DNA from: a virus
Direction: 5' to 3' (one strand)
IMG/VR virus record: IMGVR_UViG_3300043037_000040
Span: 1-46,237 of that record
DNA: 46,237 bases
The notes below the pieces were generated by a model that searched no databases, was not told the origin of the DNA, and saw only the letters and a program-made list of their open reading frames with translations. A program made the translations under genes and the position numbers. Position 1 is the first letter of the stretch. Every line of letters starts with the position of its first letter. This document shows, piece by piece, positions 22,628 to 31,716 of this stretch.

Positions 22628-24346
22628 ATGCCTGTTTTCTTTAATGGCCGGTTGTGGGTTTCGCCGGCGACCATGAGCGTGGTGGATGATTCCGCTATGT
22701 TCAACCGCGGCCTGTCGGTCGCCAACGTTCAGGCGATCGTCGGCCGATCGGTGGCGGGCAAGCCCAATACTGCATTGCGCTTCGGCAGTCCTTCTGAAGC
22801 CCGTAATATCCTGCAGGGTGGTGAGGGCCTGACCGCCATCGAAAAGGCGTTCGATCCGTCGTCGCAAACCGGCGCCGCATCGACCATCATTTTCGTGCGT
22901 GTCAACCCGGCCACTCAGGCAACGCTGGTGCTGAGCGACTTGACGCCGACGCCGGTGGTCAACCTCAAATCGACCGATTACGGTCTGGTGGCCAACCAGG
23001 TCAAGTTCAAGATCGAGGCAGCCACCAATCGTGGCTTGAAGGTCACAACCCAGCGCGGTAACGACTACTACTCTCAGGATGACGTCCACCGTGACGCGCT
23101 CCAGGTGCAGTATGTCGGCGGCGCAGCAAGTGGCGTGATGTCCATCACCGGCACGTCGGTGGTGTTGCAGGCCCCAACGGGGACCACCGTGGCTACCATC
23201 GATCTGGCAACTTACAAATCGGTGCAGGAGCTGGTCGATCGTATCAACGCAGTAAGCGGCTTCAGTGCAACCGTGCTCGATGGCAATGCCAACAAGCCGG
23301 CGCTCAATGGTCTGGATTACATCAGTGTCCAGGACATCAAAACGGCGGCCTACACCGTACAGGCTGACCTCCAGGCCTTCGTTGATTACATCAACGGCAG
23401 TGCTGAAGGGTTCGTCGATGCCGAGCGTGTAGCGGGTGTTGGCAAGCCTCCGGCGAACATCAACTGGACCTACCTGTCTGGTGGTTCGGATGGTGTGGTG
23501 ACTAACCAGGAATGGTCGGATGCCTTCGACGAAGTGCTCCAGGCTGAGGATGTCCAGTGGGTAACTCCTCTGAGTGCCGATCCGTCGATTCACGCCATGA
23601 CCGACTCCCACTGCGCCTACATGTCGAACATTGCTCGCATGGAGCGTCGTTCGATCTGTGGCATGGCCCTGGGCACCACCGATGATCAAGCGATTGCCGC
23701 GGCCAAAGCGCTGAACAGCGATCGTACCTCGCTGGTTCACCTGGGTTTCCACGACTATGACGCCGATGGCGCCTTGACGTTGTTCCCTCCGTACATCCTG
23801 GCGGCCCAAATCGGTGGCGCGTTCTGCGGCACCAACCCGGGTACCGCGATGACCAACAAAGCGCTGAAGGTTCGCGGCCTGGAACGCAAGCTGCGCAACC
23901 CAACCGACACTGATCGCCTGATCACTGGCGGCGTGCTCTGCGTCGAGGACGTGGCGACCGGCTTCAAGGTTGTGCAGTCGATCAGCACTTGGCTGATCAA
24001 CGACAACTACAACCGCGTCGAGCAATCGGTCGGTGTGGCGCTGGACTTCACCTCGCGGAACGTGCGCAACGCGCTGGACGTGTTGCGTGGTGAAAAGGCC
24101 AACCCGATCACCATGGCTCGCGCCCTGACGATCGTCGAAAGCACGCTGCGCCAACTGGCCATGTCGGAACCTCAGGGTCCTGGCGTGCTGGCAGGTGATG
24201 CCGAGAACCCAGCTTACAAAAACATCACGGTGTCCATCGAGGGCGACGTTCTGCGCGTTGAGTTCCAGTGCAGCCCAGTCATTCCGGTGAACTACATTCC
24301 TGTCACCATCTTCGCGGTGCCGTTCAGCGGCAGCGCAACCGCGTAA
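22628..24346 (+). CDS. contractile tail sheath protein
   Basis: The 572-residue product has the two-part sheath layout. A variable N-terminal domain carries RSVAGKPNTALRFGSPSEA and DLTPTPVVNLKSTDYG. The C-terminal part has typical sheath segments: ALGTTDDQAIAAAKALNSDR, LTLFPPYILAAQIGGAF, LITGGVLCVEDVATGFKVVQ and the closing FQCSPVIPVNYIPVTIFAVP. The sheath polymerises round the tube and contracts on host contact, which makes this phage a myovirus. The tube gene follows directly. Confidence 0.93.
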   Translation: MPVFFNGRLWVSPATMSVVDDSAMFNRGLSVANVQAIVGRSVAGKPNTALRFGSPSEARNILQGGEGLTAIEKAFDPSSQTGAASTIIFVRVNPATQATLVLSDLTPTPVVNLKSTDYGLVANQVKFKIEAATNRGLKVTTQRGNDYYSQDDVHRDALQVQYVGGAASGVMSITGTSVVLQAPTGTTVATIDLATYKSVQELVDRINAVSGFSATVLDGNANKPALNGLDYISVQDIKTAAYTVQADLQAFVDYINGSAEGFVDAERVAGVGKPPANINWTYLSGGSDGVVTNQEWSDAFDEVLQAEDVQWVTPLSADPSIHAMTDSHCAYMSNIARMERRSICGMALGTTDDQAIAAAKALNSDRTSLVHLGFHDYDADGALTLFPPYILAAQIGGAFCGTNPGTAMTNKALKVRGLERKLRNPTDTDRLITGGVLCVEDVATGFKVVQSISTWLINDNYNRVEQSVGVALDFTSRNVRNALDVLRGEKANPITMARALTIVESTLRQLAMSEPQGPGVLAGDAENPAYKNITVSIEGDVLRVEFQCSPVIPVNYIPVTIFAVPFSGSATA

Positions 24347-24358
24347 GGGGCGTAGAAA

Positions 24359-24784
24359 ATGTCCAGAGAGAACCTTCAAACGCGCACCGGCAACCGGATT
24401 GTCGTGCTGTTCGACGGCAAACAGGTTGGCCTGGTGCAAAGCGTCGGCATGAGCGACGATTACGCGCCTGAGCCGGCCAGCGGTATCGGTGACATTCACG
24501 TCGCCGAATACGTGCCGACCATGGCGCGACACTCGCTTAACGTGTCGGCCATGGTGTTGAACCGTGGGTCGCTGCGTGATGCCGGTATCGGTGCCGAGAA
24601 CGGTGACGATATGCTGCGCGGCCTGGTGTTCGACATCGTGGCGCTGTCCAAGGATGACGGCACTCAGTTGCGCAAGTACATCAGCTGCTCCTACGCTTCC
24701 GGCTCGATGGAAGTGTCGAAGCATGCGATTGTCATGGCCAACGCCACGTTCAACGCGCTTGACGTTACTGGTTTCGGCGGTTAA
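24359..24784 (+). CDS. tail tube protein
   Basis: The 141-residue product immediately follows the sheath, the standard order in contractile tails. It has beta-rich features of tube proteins (NRIVVLFDGKQVGLVQSV, HVAEYVPTMARHSLNVSAMV) and ends NALDVTGFGG. Tube subunits stack as hexamers inside the sheath. A strong terminator with a TACG tetraloop follows at 24804-24826. Confidence 0.88.
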   Translation: MSRENLQTRTGNRIVVLFDGKQVGLVQSVGMSDDYAPEPASGIGDIHVAEYVPTMARHSLNVSAMVLNRGSLRDAGIGAENGDDMLRGLVFDIVALSKDDGTQLRKYISCSYASGSMEVSKHAIVMANATFNALDVTGFGG

Positions 24785-24803
24785 CCGTCGGCCACCTGAT
24801 CTG

Positions 24804-24826
24804 AACGGCCCTACGGGGCCGTTTTT
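24804..24826 (+). terminator. rho-independent terminator after tube gene
   Basis: AACGGCCC (24804-24811) and GGGCCGTT (24816-24823) form an 8-bp stem with a TACG tetraloop, followed by five T. It would lower expression of the chaperone and tape-measure genes relative to sheath and tube. Confidence 0.92.
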
Positions 24827-24852
24827 CCATGAGTGATAAAAAGGATTACTCC

Positions 24853-25251
24853 ATGCGTATTGAAAGCAGCAGCGATTTCCCGGTAGTCGTCGAAGGTATC
24901 GGCACGTTCATGTTCGGCTATCGCAAGCTGGCCGATGAATTGCGGATCCAGGTCGAATACGCACGTATCACCGAGGGTGTCCAGGCCACTGTATGGCTAT
25001 TCAACCTGGCAACCTATCTTTCAGCCCTGCGGGTGCTGATGGTTAAGGCGCCGAAGGGTTGGGACATTGAAGAGCTCGACCCGCTGGATGAGGAAACTTT
25101 CGTCCAGATCGAACGGGTATTTAACCAGCTCCGCGCTAAGGAGGATGAGTTTCGCCCGCACCTCCGAAAAGCAAGCAAAGCGCCAAGCAAAACTGATGTA
25201 CCAGACGATGGGGTTTTGGTTCCGTCGGAAGTACAATCTGCCGCCGAATGA
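24853..25251 (+). CDS. tail assembly chaperone, short form (G-like)
   Basis: The product has about 132 residues from MRIESSSDFPVVVEGIG; an ATG at 24829 is in frame but sits on the terminator without a Shine-Dalgarno, whereas AAAAAGGA precedes 24853. The beta-rich front and helical rear fit G-type tail assembly chaperones, which coat the tape measure during tail assembly. A second frame (25154-25453) continues as the T-type extension. An AAGGAGG followed by TTTC at 25138-25153 is a candidate site for +1 frameshifting that would join them. Confidence 0.75.
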   Translation: MRIESSSDFPVVVEGIGTFMFGYRKLADELRIQVEYARITEGVQATVWLFNLATYLSALRVLMVKAPKGWDIEELDPLDEETFVQIERVFNQLRAKEDEFRPHLRKASKAPSKTDVPDDGVLVPSEVQSAAE

Positions 25252-25453
25252 TCCACGCTACCTTGAGCTGACACCTGATCAGATCATGGCTGAATATTGG
25301 GCGCATCAGTATGCAGAGAAAGGCATCCAGGATGAGGTCGAGGATGAAGACTTCGACATGGCGGCCGAGGTTGAACGCATCAATGCAGAAGCCGAAGCTG
25401 CGGCGGCACAAATTCCGCCAGAAGAATGGGAGCTTATAGACCTTGAGCAATGA
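25154..25453 (+). CDS. tail assembly chaperone frameshift extension (T-like)
   Basis: This frame encodes ARTSEKQAKRQAKLMYQTMG, then FWFRRKYNLPPNDPRYLELT, typical of the T part of G-T tail chaperones, then an acidic helical tail ending WELIDLEQ. It has no good start of its own: the ATG at 25145 abuts the AAGGAGG with no spacer. Ribosomes decoding the short form can slip +1 at TTTC (25150-25153), where tRNA-Phe re-pairs from TTT to TTC five bases after the AAGGAGG. That is an arrangement like the prfB site. GGGG at 25210-25213 is an alternative slip point. The fusion is inferred, not shown. Confidence 0.7.
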   Translation, partial: ARTSEKQAKRQAKLMYQTMGFWFRRKYNLPPNDPRYLELTPDQIMAEYWAHQYAEKGIQDEVEDEDFDMAAEVERINAEAEAAAAQIPPEEWELIDLEQ

Positions 25454-28193
25454 CATTCGCATTGGTGTAAACGCCGACTCCAGCGGCGCGACATCCGGCC
25501 TTGGCCAGGTGGAGAAAGGCGCCCGCAAGGTCGTCGACAGCGTCAAGCAGATCGACGACGCAGCCAAAAAAGCCGGCGACAATCTGAAGCGGCTCGAGGC
25601 GATCGCCAAAACTCTCTCCGTGGAGATGGGACGGGCGATCAATCCAAAACAGGCTGAGGAGTTTCTGCGCAACTTCGACCGGATCCGGAATAACAGGAGT
25701 ATTTCCGGTGGTTCGAAGATCCGTCAGTTCGGCAGCTTCGAGGATTGGCATGCGAATAATCACACGCTGTTTCTGAGACAGCGTGATGCCGAGAACTACA
25801 AGCGCCAGGTGTTCAACTTTGCCGGGCAGGGATTTCCAATTGGCGGCCATGGTGGCAGGCCTGGCAGCCCTTACCAGGCGGCAAACAGTCCTGGACATGG
25901 GAGCTTCCAGCCAAACTATCGGGCAGCTGCATCCTCGGGCATGAGTGGGTTGAAGATGGCAGCTGGCGCCGGTCTGGCGCTGGCAGGCATTACCAGCGTC
26001 ATGGCCATGGCCGGGCGAGCAGTGGACCTGGCACGCCAGGAATCCACCAGCACCGACCAACTGTTGCGCAGTGTCGGTGATCTGGACAGAACCTTTGATG
26101 ATCTGCGTTCGCGGGTTCGCTCGTCGGGCGAAGGCCTGGGCGTGCTCTATACCGAATCAGCGGCGCTGGCCAAGCAATACGCGAAGATCAACAACGGTGC
26201 CGGTGGCGATATCGGCGGCAACGTGCGCACCGGTTTCGGCCTGGCGCGGGGTTATGGCCTGGAACTCGGCGAAGGTGTCGGGTTCATGGCCAATGCTCGA
26301 CACTTCGGTCAGGTAGGTGCTGACGACAAGGATGGGCGCAAGTTCGCCCTGATGATTGCGGAAAGCATCGAGAAAGGCGGAAACACGGCGAAGGCCGGCG
26401 AAGTGCTGACCGCGGTGACCAACTTCAGTGCCCAGGTCGCTCGCCTGGCGCTGTCGACGCCAAATGCGGCCGGGTTTGCTGGTGCCCTGGCCGGGTTGAC
26501 CTCGACGCATGGGGTAGGCCTGGATCCAGCCAACGCGGCCTCTATGCTGATGCAGGTGGATGGTTCTATCCGCCAGGGCGGCGGCATGGGTGAAGCTGGT
26601 TTGAACTTCACCTACGGCGCACTCTCCCGGGCGATGCCTGGCATTGATCCGATCATGGCCAAGGCTGTGATGGAGCAGGGTGCGTTCGGTTCGGGCATCT
26701 CGCCTCAGGTTGCTGAGTATGCCAAGCGCAACGGTATCAAAACGCCAAACTTCACCGGCCAGGACAACCTGTCGCTGGTGATGGGCGAGATGGACAAGCA
26801 ATACGGCAACAGCATGGCGAAGCTGGACGCGACCAAAAACTACTTTGGCCTGAACAGCCTGTCGCAAGCCGCGGCCATTTCCAACATGGATCGCAAGAAG
26901 CTGGGCGGCCTGCAGGGGTTGATCGGGAACGACATCAGTACCTTGAGCGCTTCGGGCATCCAGAACGTGGCGCGGATCGGTTCGGCTGACGACGGCGAGT
27001 TGAAATCGATTGCCGCGAAGTTGCTGAAGGACGATCGCCTGACCGACACCGAGAAAGGTGCTATCTCGAAAAACCTCGACAGTGGCAACATGGAAGACTT
27101 GCGGTCGACCATGGCGAAGGCAGTCGCTGTGCGCGAGCAGGAAAAGAACGTCGGCACCGAGACGCGCGACGCTGTCTCCGAGCTCAACAACACGCTGACC
27201 AAGATTGGCGGCCAGATCCTCCCCGTCATCACCGGCATCCAGGAAGGCGTGGTGGCGATGGCGACCGCGCTGTCACCGAATTCTGATTACGCGAAAAAGA
27301 TGAAGCTGCAAGAAGGCCTCGGCGTGTACCAGGCGCAGAAAGTTGATTTGGTGGCGGGCCATGGCCGGCAGATGGATCGGCTCGAGCAGAGTTTGTCCGA
27401 TCGTGGCATCACCGGTCCACGGCGCGAACAGGCGCTGAAGAACCTGAAGGATATGCAGGCCGATGAGCTGTACAAGTTCACTCGGGAAAATGGCGACTAT
27501 GAAAAGTTGATTCAGCAGCAGTCGGCGACACCAGCAGCGGGCGGTGCGGCATCTGAGGCCAACGGTGCGCTTGACCTTGGTCCGATGGATGAAAGTGCAT
27601 CTAGCGATGGCGGGGCGCAGGTCGGTAAGGTGAAATTTACCGCTGATGAACTGAAGACGCTCGAGAAAGCTGCCGGTGGTGATCCGCGCAAACTGAGCAT
27701 GATGAAACGCTTACTGGCCATCGAAAACCGTGGCTTTGGCAAGCTGAACTACTCGGCATCCAGTCCGAAGGGCGCCGCGGGTCCGTTCCAGATCATGCCC
27801 GATACCTCAACGGCCTACGGTGTTCAAGATCCGAACAATCTTGAGGACGCTGCCGGCGGGATGTCGAAGTTTATCGACGACCTCGGTAAGCAGTACAACT
27901 GGAATGAGCAGGCCATGATGGCCCACTACAACGGTGGCAGCAAAGCCGGTGCCGACGTGGCGAGCGGCAAGCAGGCTCCATATGCTGAAACCCGTGATTA
28001 CCTCGGCATGGCTGATGGCCTGACGGGGAATATGCCAGGCGGCAGTTCTGCATCTGGAAGCGCAGAACCTGTGCGCGTGGAGCTGAGCTTAAATGGTACG
28101 CTGCACGGCATCGATGGTCAGGGCAAGGTAGGCGATATCGAGCCTCACCAGACCACGTTCTCCCTTCCAATGGCTGCCGGGGCTCGCAGATGA
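25443..28193 (+). CDS. tape measure protein with C-terminal lytic transglycosylase domain
   Basis: The 916-residue product begins at a TTG (MSNDIRIGVNADSSGATSGL) with GGGAG 9 bp upstream and overlaps the chaperone extension by 11 bp, as is usual. A coiled, Ala/Gly/Lys-rich body sets tail length; a hydrophobic stretch lies near 160-185 (MAAGAGLALAGITSVMAMAG). The C-terminus (about 735-860) is an SLT-type lysozyme: catalytic glutamate E761 in AIENRG, GAAGPFQIMPDT, AHYNGG and YAETRDYL. It would open peptidoglycan when the tape measure is ejected on infection. Confidence 0.93.
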   Translation: MSNDIRIGVNADSSGATSGLGQVEKGARKVVDSVKQIDDAAKKAGDNLKRLEAIAKTLSVEMGRAINPKQAEEFLRNFDRIRNNRSISGGSKIRQFGSFEDWHANNHTLFLRQRDAENYKRQVFNFAGQGFPIGGHGGRPGSPYQAANSPGHGSFQPNYRAAASSGMSGLKMAAGAGLALAGITSVMAMAGRAVDLARQESTSTDQLLRSVGDLDRTFDDLRSRVRSSGEGLGVLYTESAALAKQYAKINNGAGGDIGGNVRTGFGLARGYGLELGEGVGFMANARHFGQVGADDKDGRKFALMIAESIEKGGNTAKAGEVLTAVTNFSAQVARLALSTPNAAGFAGALAGLTSTHGVGLDPANAASMLMQVDGSIRQGGGMGEAGLNFTYGALSRAMPGIDPIMAKAVMEQGAFGSGISPQVAEYAKRNGIKTPNFTGQDNLSLVMGEMDKQYGNSMAKLDATKNYFGLNSLSQAAAISNMDRKKLGGLQGLIGNDISTLSASGIQNVARIGSADDGELKSIAAKLLKDDRLTDTEKGAISKNLDSGNMEDLRSTMAKAVAVREQEKNVGTETRDAVSELNNTLTKIGGQILPVITGIQEGVVAMATALSPNSDYAKKMKLQEGLGVYQAQKVDLVAGHGRQMDRLEQSLSDRGITGPRREQALKNLKDMQADELYKFTRENGDYEKLIQQQSATPAAGGAASEANGALDLGPMDESASSDGGAQVGKVKFTADELKTLEKAAGGDPRKLSMMKRLLAIENRGFGKLNYSASSPKGAAGPFQIMPDTSTAYGVQDPNNLEDAAGGMSKFIDDLGKQYNWNEQAMMAHYNGGSKAGADVASGKQAPYAETRDYLGMADGLTGNMPGGSSASGSAEPVRVELSLNGTLHGIDGQGKVGDIEPHQTTFSLPMAAGARR

Positions 28194-29794
28194 GAAATAA
28201 CAGAACACCGATTCCAGTTCATGAGCCGAAAATCAGCGTTCTACTGCTGAAGAACGTTGCCCGTGAATATGTGGCGGGTGGTGATGGGTTGGGCAGTGAA
28301 TCCCCGGCCTCAGGTCGATTCAAGGGCGTACAGAATCGAATCGACCTCACGCCTTACCTGGGCGAGTCCGGCGGTGTGCGTACAGCGAAGGGTGTGCGCG
28401 AGCCGGCCGGCAGCTTCACTGTCACGTTGGCAGATAAGATTTTCAATGGCGACAACGCGCAGATGGAATCCCTGTACGGGCTCATCGAGCCGATGGATGT
28501 AATTGAGATCCGCATGGCGCACGCGCCGACCAGTCCTGGGGTGGTGGCCGAGTACCAGGGCCTGGCCGAACAGTTACCGATCATCATGCGTGGCTTCGTT
28601 ACGTCACCGCGGCGGATGGAAAGTATCGATCCTAGCGGAAGGCCTCAGCGCTCGATCAGCATCAGCGGTATGGACTACGGCAAGCTGTGGCAAATCATTC
28701 AGATTCGCTACCTGGCGAACTACGTGTTGGGTCAAGAGTTGTTGACCACGCTGAAATTTGCCCAGAACTACGGGGTCAACTCGAACGTCGATTTCACGCC
28801 AAACCAGTTCATTTATGAGGTGGTGCAGAGCGTGCTGAATTCGTTCACCACCAACATGCGCACCAACTCGGGCATGGGCTTCGATGAAATGGGCGACAGC
28901 AACAGTCCTGTGCGTGACATCGAAGTGTTCGACCTGACGGTTCCAGATGCGCGCGTATCGGCCTTTGGCGTAAACAGCTTCTCCGGCGGCACGCTGTACC
29001 AAATGCTTTGCCACTACGGCGACGTCGGTCCGTGGAATGAGCTCTATATGGAAGACCGTGAGGACGGGGTGGCGATCGTCTACCGGCCAAATCCGTTTTT
29101 CACACCAGGCAATGACCTGGTGAATCCGCCGATTGATCCTTACGAGCCGCCGGATGGTGAAGGATTTGTGCAGGGCCTGGGGATCGTCACCATCGAGATC
29201 ACCGACATCGACGTGATCAGCATCAACACAGGCCGATCGGATGCCAACCTGGCTAACTACTTCTGGGTCGACAACCCATCGTTCTCGCTGATCCAGGGCG
29301 AGACGCTGCGCCTGCAAGCGGCCGGCCTGAATCCGGAAACCTACTTTATTGAGAACTACCGCAACAGCGCGCCATGGCTCTACGGTCTGCGCATGATGCA
29401 GGTGCAGACCAATCAGGGTGGCCGTTTCGATTCGCAGAAAGAACAGGAGATCCTGGCCGGAAAGGGTGCATTGCAATCATGGCTTGATGAGCGCCGTGCG
29501 ATCCTGGTGGCCAACAACCGTGACAACGTCGTGTTCGAAAGCGGGCAGATGGTGCTCAAGGGCAATGAGCAGATCAAAGCTGGCATGTACCTGCGCGTGT
29601 GGCGTGGCAACATGTACGCTGACTATTACCTGACTCGGGTTGAACACTCATTCATGCCGTTTCGTTCCTTCATCACCACGGTGACGTTCGAGCGCGGCAC
29701 CGGATTCATCGAGCGAGCCAAACGTGGCAACGGCTTGCAGTCGCCATACCTTTCTGAGCTGAATGGTGATGGCGTGTACAGGAGTGTCGAATGA
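28190..29794 (+). CDS. baseplate hub protein (gpD/gp27-like)
   Basis: The 534-residue product follows the tape measure with an ATGA overlap and precedes the spike gene, the standard hub position. GSFTVTLADKIFNGD, PIIMRGFVTSPRRMESIDPS and RSISISGMDYGKLWQIIQI are typical of hub first-domain strands. Later segments RMMQVQTNQGGRFDSQKE and YYLTRVEHSFMPFRSFITTV fit the second tube-like domain. Hub proteins form the trimer that joins tube and spike. Confidence 0.85.
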   Translation: MRNNRTPIPVHEPKISVLLLKNVAREYVAGGDGLGSESPASGRFKGVQNRIDLTPYLGESGGVRTAKGVREPAGSFTVTLADKIFNGDNAQMESLYGLIEPMDVIEIRMAHAPTSPGVVAEYQGLAEQLPIIMRGFVTSPRRMESIDPSGRPQRSISISGMDYGKLWQIIQIRYLANYVLGQELLTTLKFAQNYGVNSNVDFTPNQFIYEVVQSVLNSFTTNMRTNSGMGFDEMGDSNSPVRDIEVFDLTVPDARVSAFGVNSFSGGTLYQMLCHYGDVGPWNELYMEDREDGVAIVYRPNPFFTPGNDLVNPPIDPYEPPDGEGFVQGLGIVTIEITDIDVISINTGRSDANLANYFWVDNPSFSLIQGETLRLQAAGLNPETYFIENYRNSAPWLYGLRMMQVQTNQGGRFDSQKEQEILAGKGALQSWLDERRAILVANNRDNVVFESGQMVLKGNEQIKAGMYLRVWRGNMYADYYLTRVEHSFMPFRSFITTVTFERGTGFIERAKRGNGLQSPYLSELNGDGVYRSVE

Positions 29795-30600
29795 ACGACG
29801 GCATCAGTTTGGCGAAAGTGATGCGTGTGGTCCCTGGTGGCCATGCCGTCGACCTACTGTTCATGGATACCGGCGACCGTGTGCCGTCTGTTCAGGTGCT
29901 GGCGGGGTCTGCTGGCGGCGATACTGGACTGGTCAACCTGGTGCAGCCGGATCAGCCGGCGGCCGGGCAAGATCAGTGGGACCCGAACAGGATCGGCGAA
30001 CGTGAGGTGATCGCCTGTGTCGCCTATTACAAGAATCTGCCGGTGGTGATTGGCTTCCTGTTTCCTCAGGTCTGCCAGATGCTGTTCGACCGACAGAACT
30101 TCAAGGTGGACCGACACGCCTCGGACGTGTACACGACGACGGACAATGACGGCAACTATGAAATGTTCCATCCGTCAGGTACCTATCTGCGCATCGGCAC
30201 TGGGCCAGAGCATGAGGATCTGACCGGGCAGGATTTTGATGGAAAGTGGGCAATCGCCAACAACACCGATAAGGCCGTGCATGTGCATTTATCAGTGCGT
30301 AATGCGGGTGCGGAGGTGGCAAGCCTGGATATTGATCCGGCCGGCAATGTAACGCTGGGCCATGCCGGTAACTACACACAGAACGTCGGTGGTAATTACG
30401 CGCTGATCGTGGCTGGCAACGCAATGAAGAACGTTACCGGTTCCGATACGCTGGTGGCCAATACGATCGAGGCCACTAGCAGTTCTTCCGTGCAGATCAA
30501 CAGCGCCACGCTCAAGCACAATACTAAAAACGTTGGCGACACCCATGACCACGGTACTGGCGCGCTGATTCCTGGAAAAACTGCGGTGCCAAACCCCTAA
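29791..30600 (+). CDS. baseplate spike protein (gpV/gp5-like)
   Basis: The 269-residue product has an OB-fold-like N-terminal half (VMRVVPGGHAVDLLFMDTGD). It then has a repetitive beta-helix (LGHAGNYTQNVGGNYALIVA, NAMKNVTGSDTL) and a C-terminal HxH, H252-D253-H254 in DTHDHGTG. In P2 gpV and related spikes this motif binds an iron ion at the tip. It would pierce the outer membrane. The stop overlaps that of the convergent minus-strand gene. Confidence 0.9.
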   Translation: MNDGISLAKVMRVVPGGHAVDLLFMDTGDRVPSVQVLAGSAGGDTGLVNLVQPDQPAAGQDQWDPNRIGEREVIACVAYYKNLPVVIGFLFPQVCQMLFDRQNFKVDRHASDVYTTTDNDGNYEMFHPSGTYLRIGTGPEHEDLTGQDFDGKWAIANNTDKAVHVHLSVRNAGAEVASLDIDPAGNVTLGHAGNYTQNVGGNYALIVAGNAMKNVTGSDTLVANTIEATSSSSVQINSATLKHNTKNVGDTHDHGTGALIPGKTAVPNP

Positions 30601-31277
30601 CGGAATTGGGCTTGTGGGATAAAGCCCGGTACCACCTGACCGCCCACGGGAGCCTCGACAGCATAAACCTTGTTGTTCGGTTCCCCGGTCACGGTGACCA
30701 TGTCACCGGCAAACACTGCCGCACAGCCATTCTCGTCGATCAGCATCTTTGCCCCCTGAGAGTCACCAATATCCAGCCTTGACTGATACAGCTCGGCGGC
30801 GATCGCCTCACGGCACATAAACACGGTTTTCGTCAGTACGGTAGCTGATGCAGCTGGCATCAGGTCAGGCGCCGGTTTCAGCAGTGGCGTCAGGAAATAG
30901 CCGTCGACCACCTGGTTCTCCGTGTCGCGCATCAGGCCGCGGGAGGTGCCGTCATGTATTTCCGTGACTGCCACCACAAAGCCTTCTGGGGCTTCACCGC
31001 AATTCCCATCAGTCACCACCTGCAGATAACCCTGGTAGTCGTCTTCGAGAATGCGCGCCTTGGCGGCCATGGTCGTCTGCGGCTGAGGGCAATAAAAAGT
31101 GTCGGCGGCAACGCGGTAGGCTTCGACATCGTCGGAGGCCTGAGCTGGTGTAACCATGCTCACCAGGGCGAAGGCTGCAAGGATAACGCTGACGATTGCG
31201 AACGGGGCAGTCAGGATGGCCAATTTACGCTGGCGGCGAGCTTCGATCACGGTGTTGCGGGTGGCTTGCGATTTCAT
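30597..31277 (-). CDS. exported or membrane-anchored accessory protein
   Basis: The 226-residue product has a basic start (MKSQATRNTVIEARRQRKLA). A hydrophobic segment follows at residues 20-46 (ILTAPFAIVSVILAAFALVS, then MVTPAQASDD) that could be a cleaved signal (AQA-S) or an inner-membrane anchor. Four cysteines follow (in FYCPQ, GNCGE, FMCRE and NGCAA), suggesting disulfides in the periplasm. No family recognised. Shine-Dalgarno TAAGGAT. It ends the minus-strand cassette behind a host-type promoter at 31951-31979, so it is probably made early. Superinfection exclusion or envelope modification is possible, but the sequence does not show it. Confidence 0.75.
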   Translation of the reverse strand: MKSQATRNTVIEARRQRKLAILTAPFAIVSVILAAFALVSMVTPAQASDDVEAYRVAADTFYCPQPQTTMAAKARILEDDYQGYLQVVTDGNCGEAPEGFVVAVTEIHDGTSRGLMRDTENQVVDGYFLTPLLKPAPDLMPAASATVLTKTVFMCREAIAAELYQSRLDIGDSQGAKMLIDENGCAAVFAGDMVTVTGEPNNKVYAVEAPVGGQVVPGFIPQAQFR

Positions 31278-31302
31278 GATGCGTATCCTTATGGTCTGCT
31301 GT

Positions 31303-31446
31303 TTACCTGAATTCGACCGGGCAGAAGTCTCCGTGGTCGCCGAACATGTACCACTGAACTACCACGAACTGCGGCTCCAGCATGCGGATGTAGCCCAGGG
31401 AAATATCCGTGGTTCGTACTCCGTGGCTGTGGCGGCGATCGAGCAT
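31303..31446 (-). CDS. small protein, 47 aa
   Basis: A 48-codon frame (MLDRRHSHGVRTTD..., ending DHGDFCPVEFR) has AGGA 6 bp before its ATG and lies between two other minus-strand genes, where the opposite strand holds no gene. The middle (LEPQFVVVQWYMFGDHGDF) is aromatic and hydrophobic but too short for a sure membrane segment. No family recognised. Supported by position and ribosome-binding site only. Confidence 0.5.
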   Translation of the reverse strand: MLDRRHSHGVRTTDISLGYIRMLEPQFVVVQWYMFGDHGDFCPVEFR

Positions 31447-31473
31447 TTCAGATCCTACGTGGTGGTACTGGCA

Positions 31474-31493
31474 AAGCCCCAGTTAAGGGGCTT
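31474..31493 (-). terminator. weak terminator inside minus-strand cassette
   Basis: On the minus strand AAGCCCC and GGGGCTT form a 7-bp stem with a 6-nt loop, followed by TTTGCC. It lies between the 49-aa and 47-aa genes and probably attenuates rather than ends transcription. Confidence 0.5.
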
Positions 31494-31510
31494 GAGGTGG
31501 GCGGGGTTGG

Positions 31511-31660
31511 TTAGTCAGAAATACTGACTTGGTTGAAGCCGTCGTACCAACCACGTCCATACGCCTCTTGCGCAAACGTAGGCCATTGGCGTGACTCTCG
31601 TTGAAGCTTGCGGCCCCCGTGAAGTTTGCCGAGCCAGTAAAACCATTTCTTGCCTGTCAT
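31511..31660 (-). CDS. small protein, 49 aa
   Basis: A 50-codon frame encodes a basic, aromatic protein (MTGKKWFYWLGKLHGGRKLQ..., ending GFNQVSISD) with GGAG about 9 bp before the ATG. It fits tightly in the minus-strand cassette. Segments WFYWLGKLHGG and YGRGWYDGFN resemble small phage proteins of unknown function. No family recognised. Confidence 0.6.
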   Translation of the reverse strand: MTGKKWFYWLGKLHGGRKLQRESRQWPTFAQEAYGRGWYDGFNQVSISD

Positions 31661-31693
31661 CTCGTCTTGCTCCGTTGTTCGTTCCAGTGAAGA

Positions 31694-31709
31694 GCCCGGT
31701 TTCCCGGGC
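31694..31709 (-). other. GC hairpin after minus-strand gene
   Basis: GCCCGG/CCGGGC with a 4-nt loop lies 7 bp after the stop of the 31717-31911 gene; on the minus strand it is followed by TCTTC. Probably a partial terminator or mRNA-stabilising hairpin. Confidence 0.45.
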
Positions 31710-31716
31710 GGGTAGA

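Noticed and set aside
22586-24724. 712-residue minus-strand open frame opposite sheath and tube genes
   Set aside because: Mirror of plus-strand codon bias; composition rich in His, Arg and Val with no recognisable domain.
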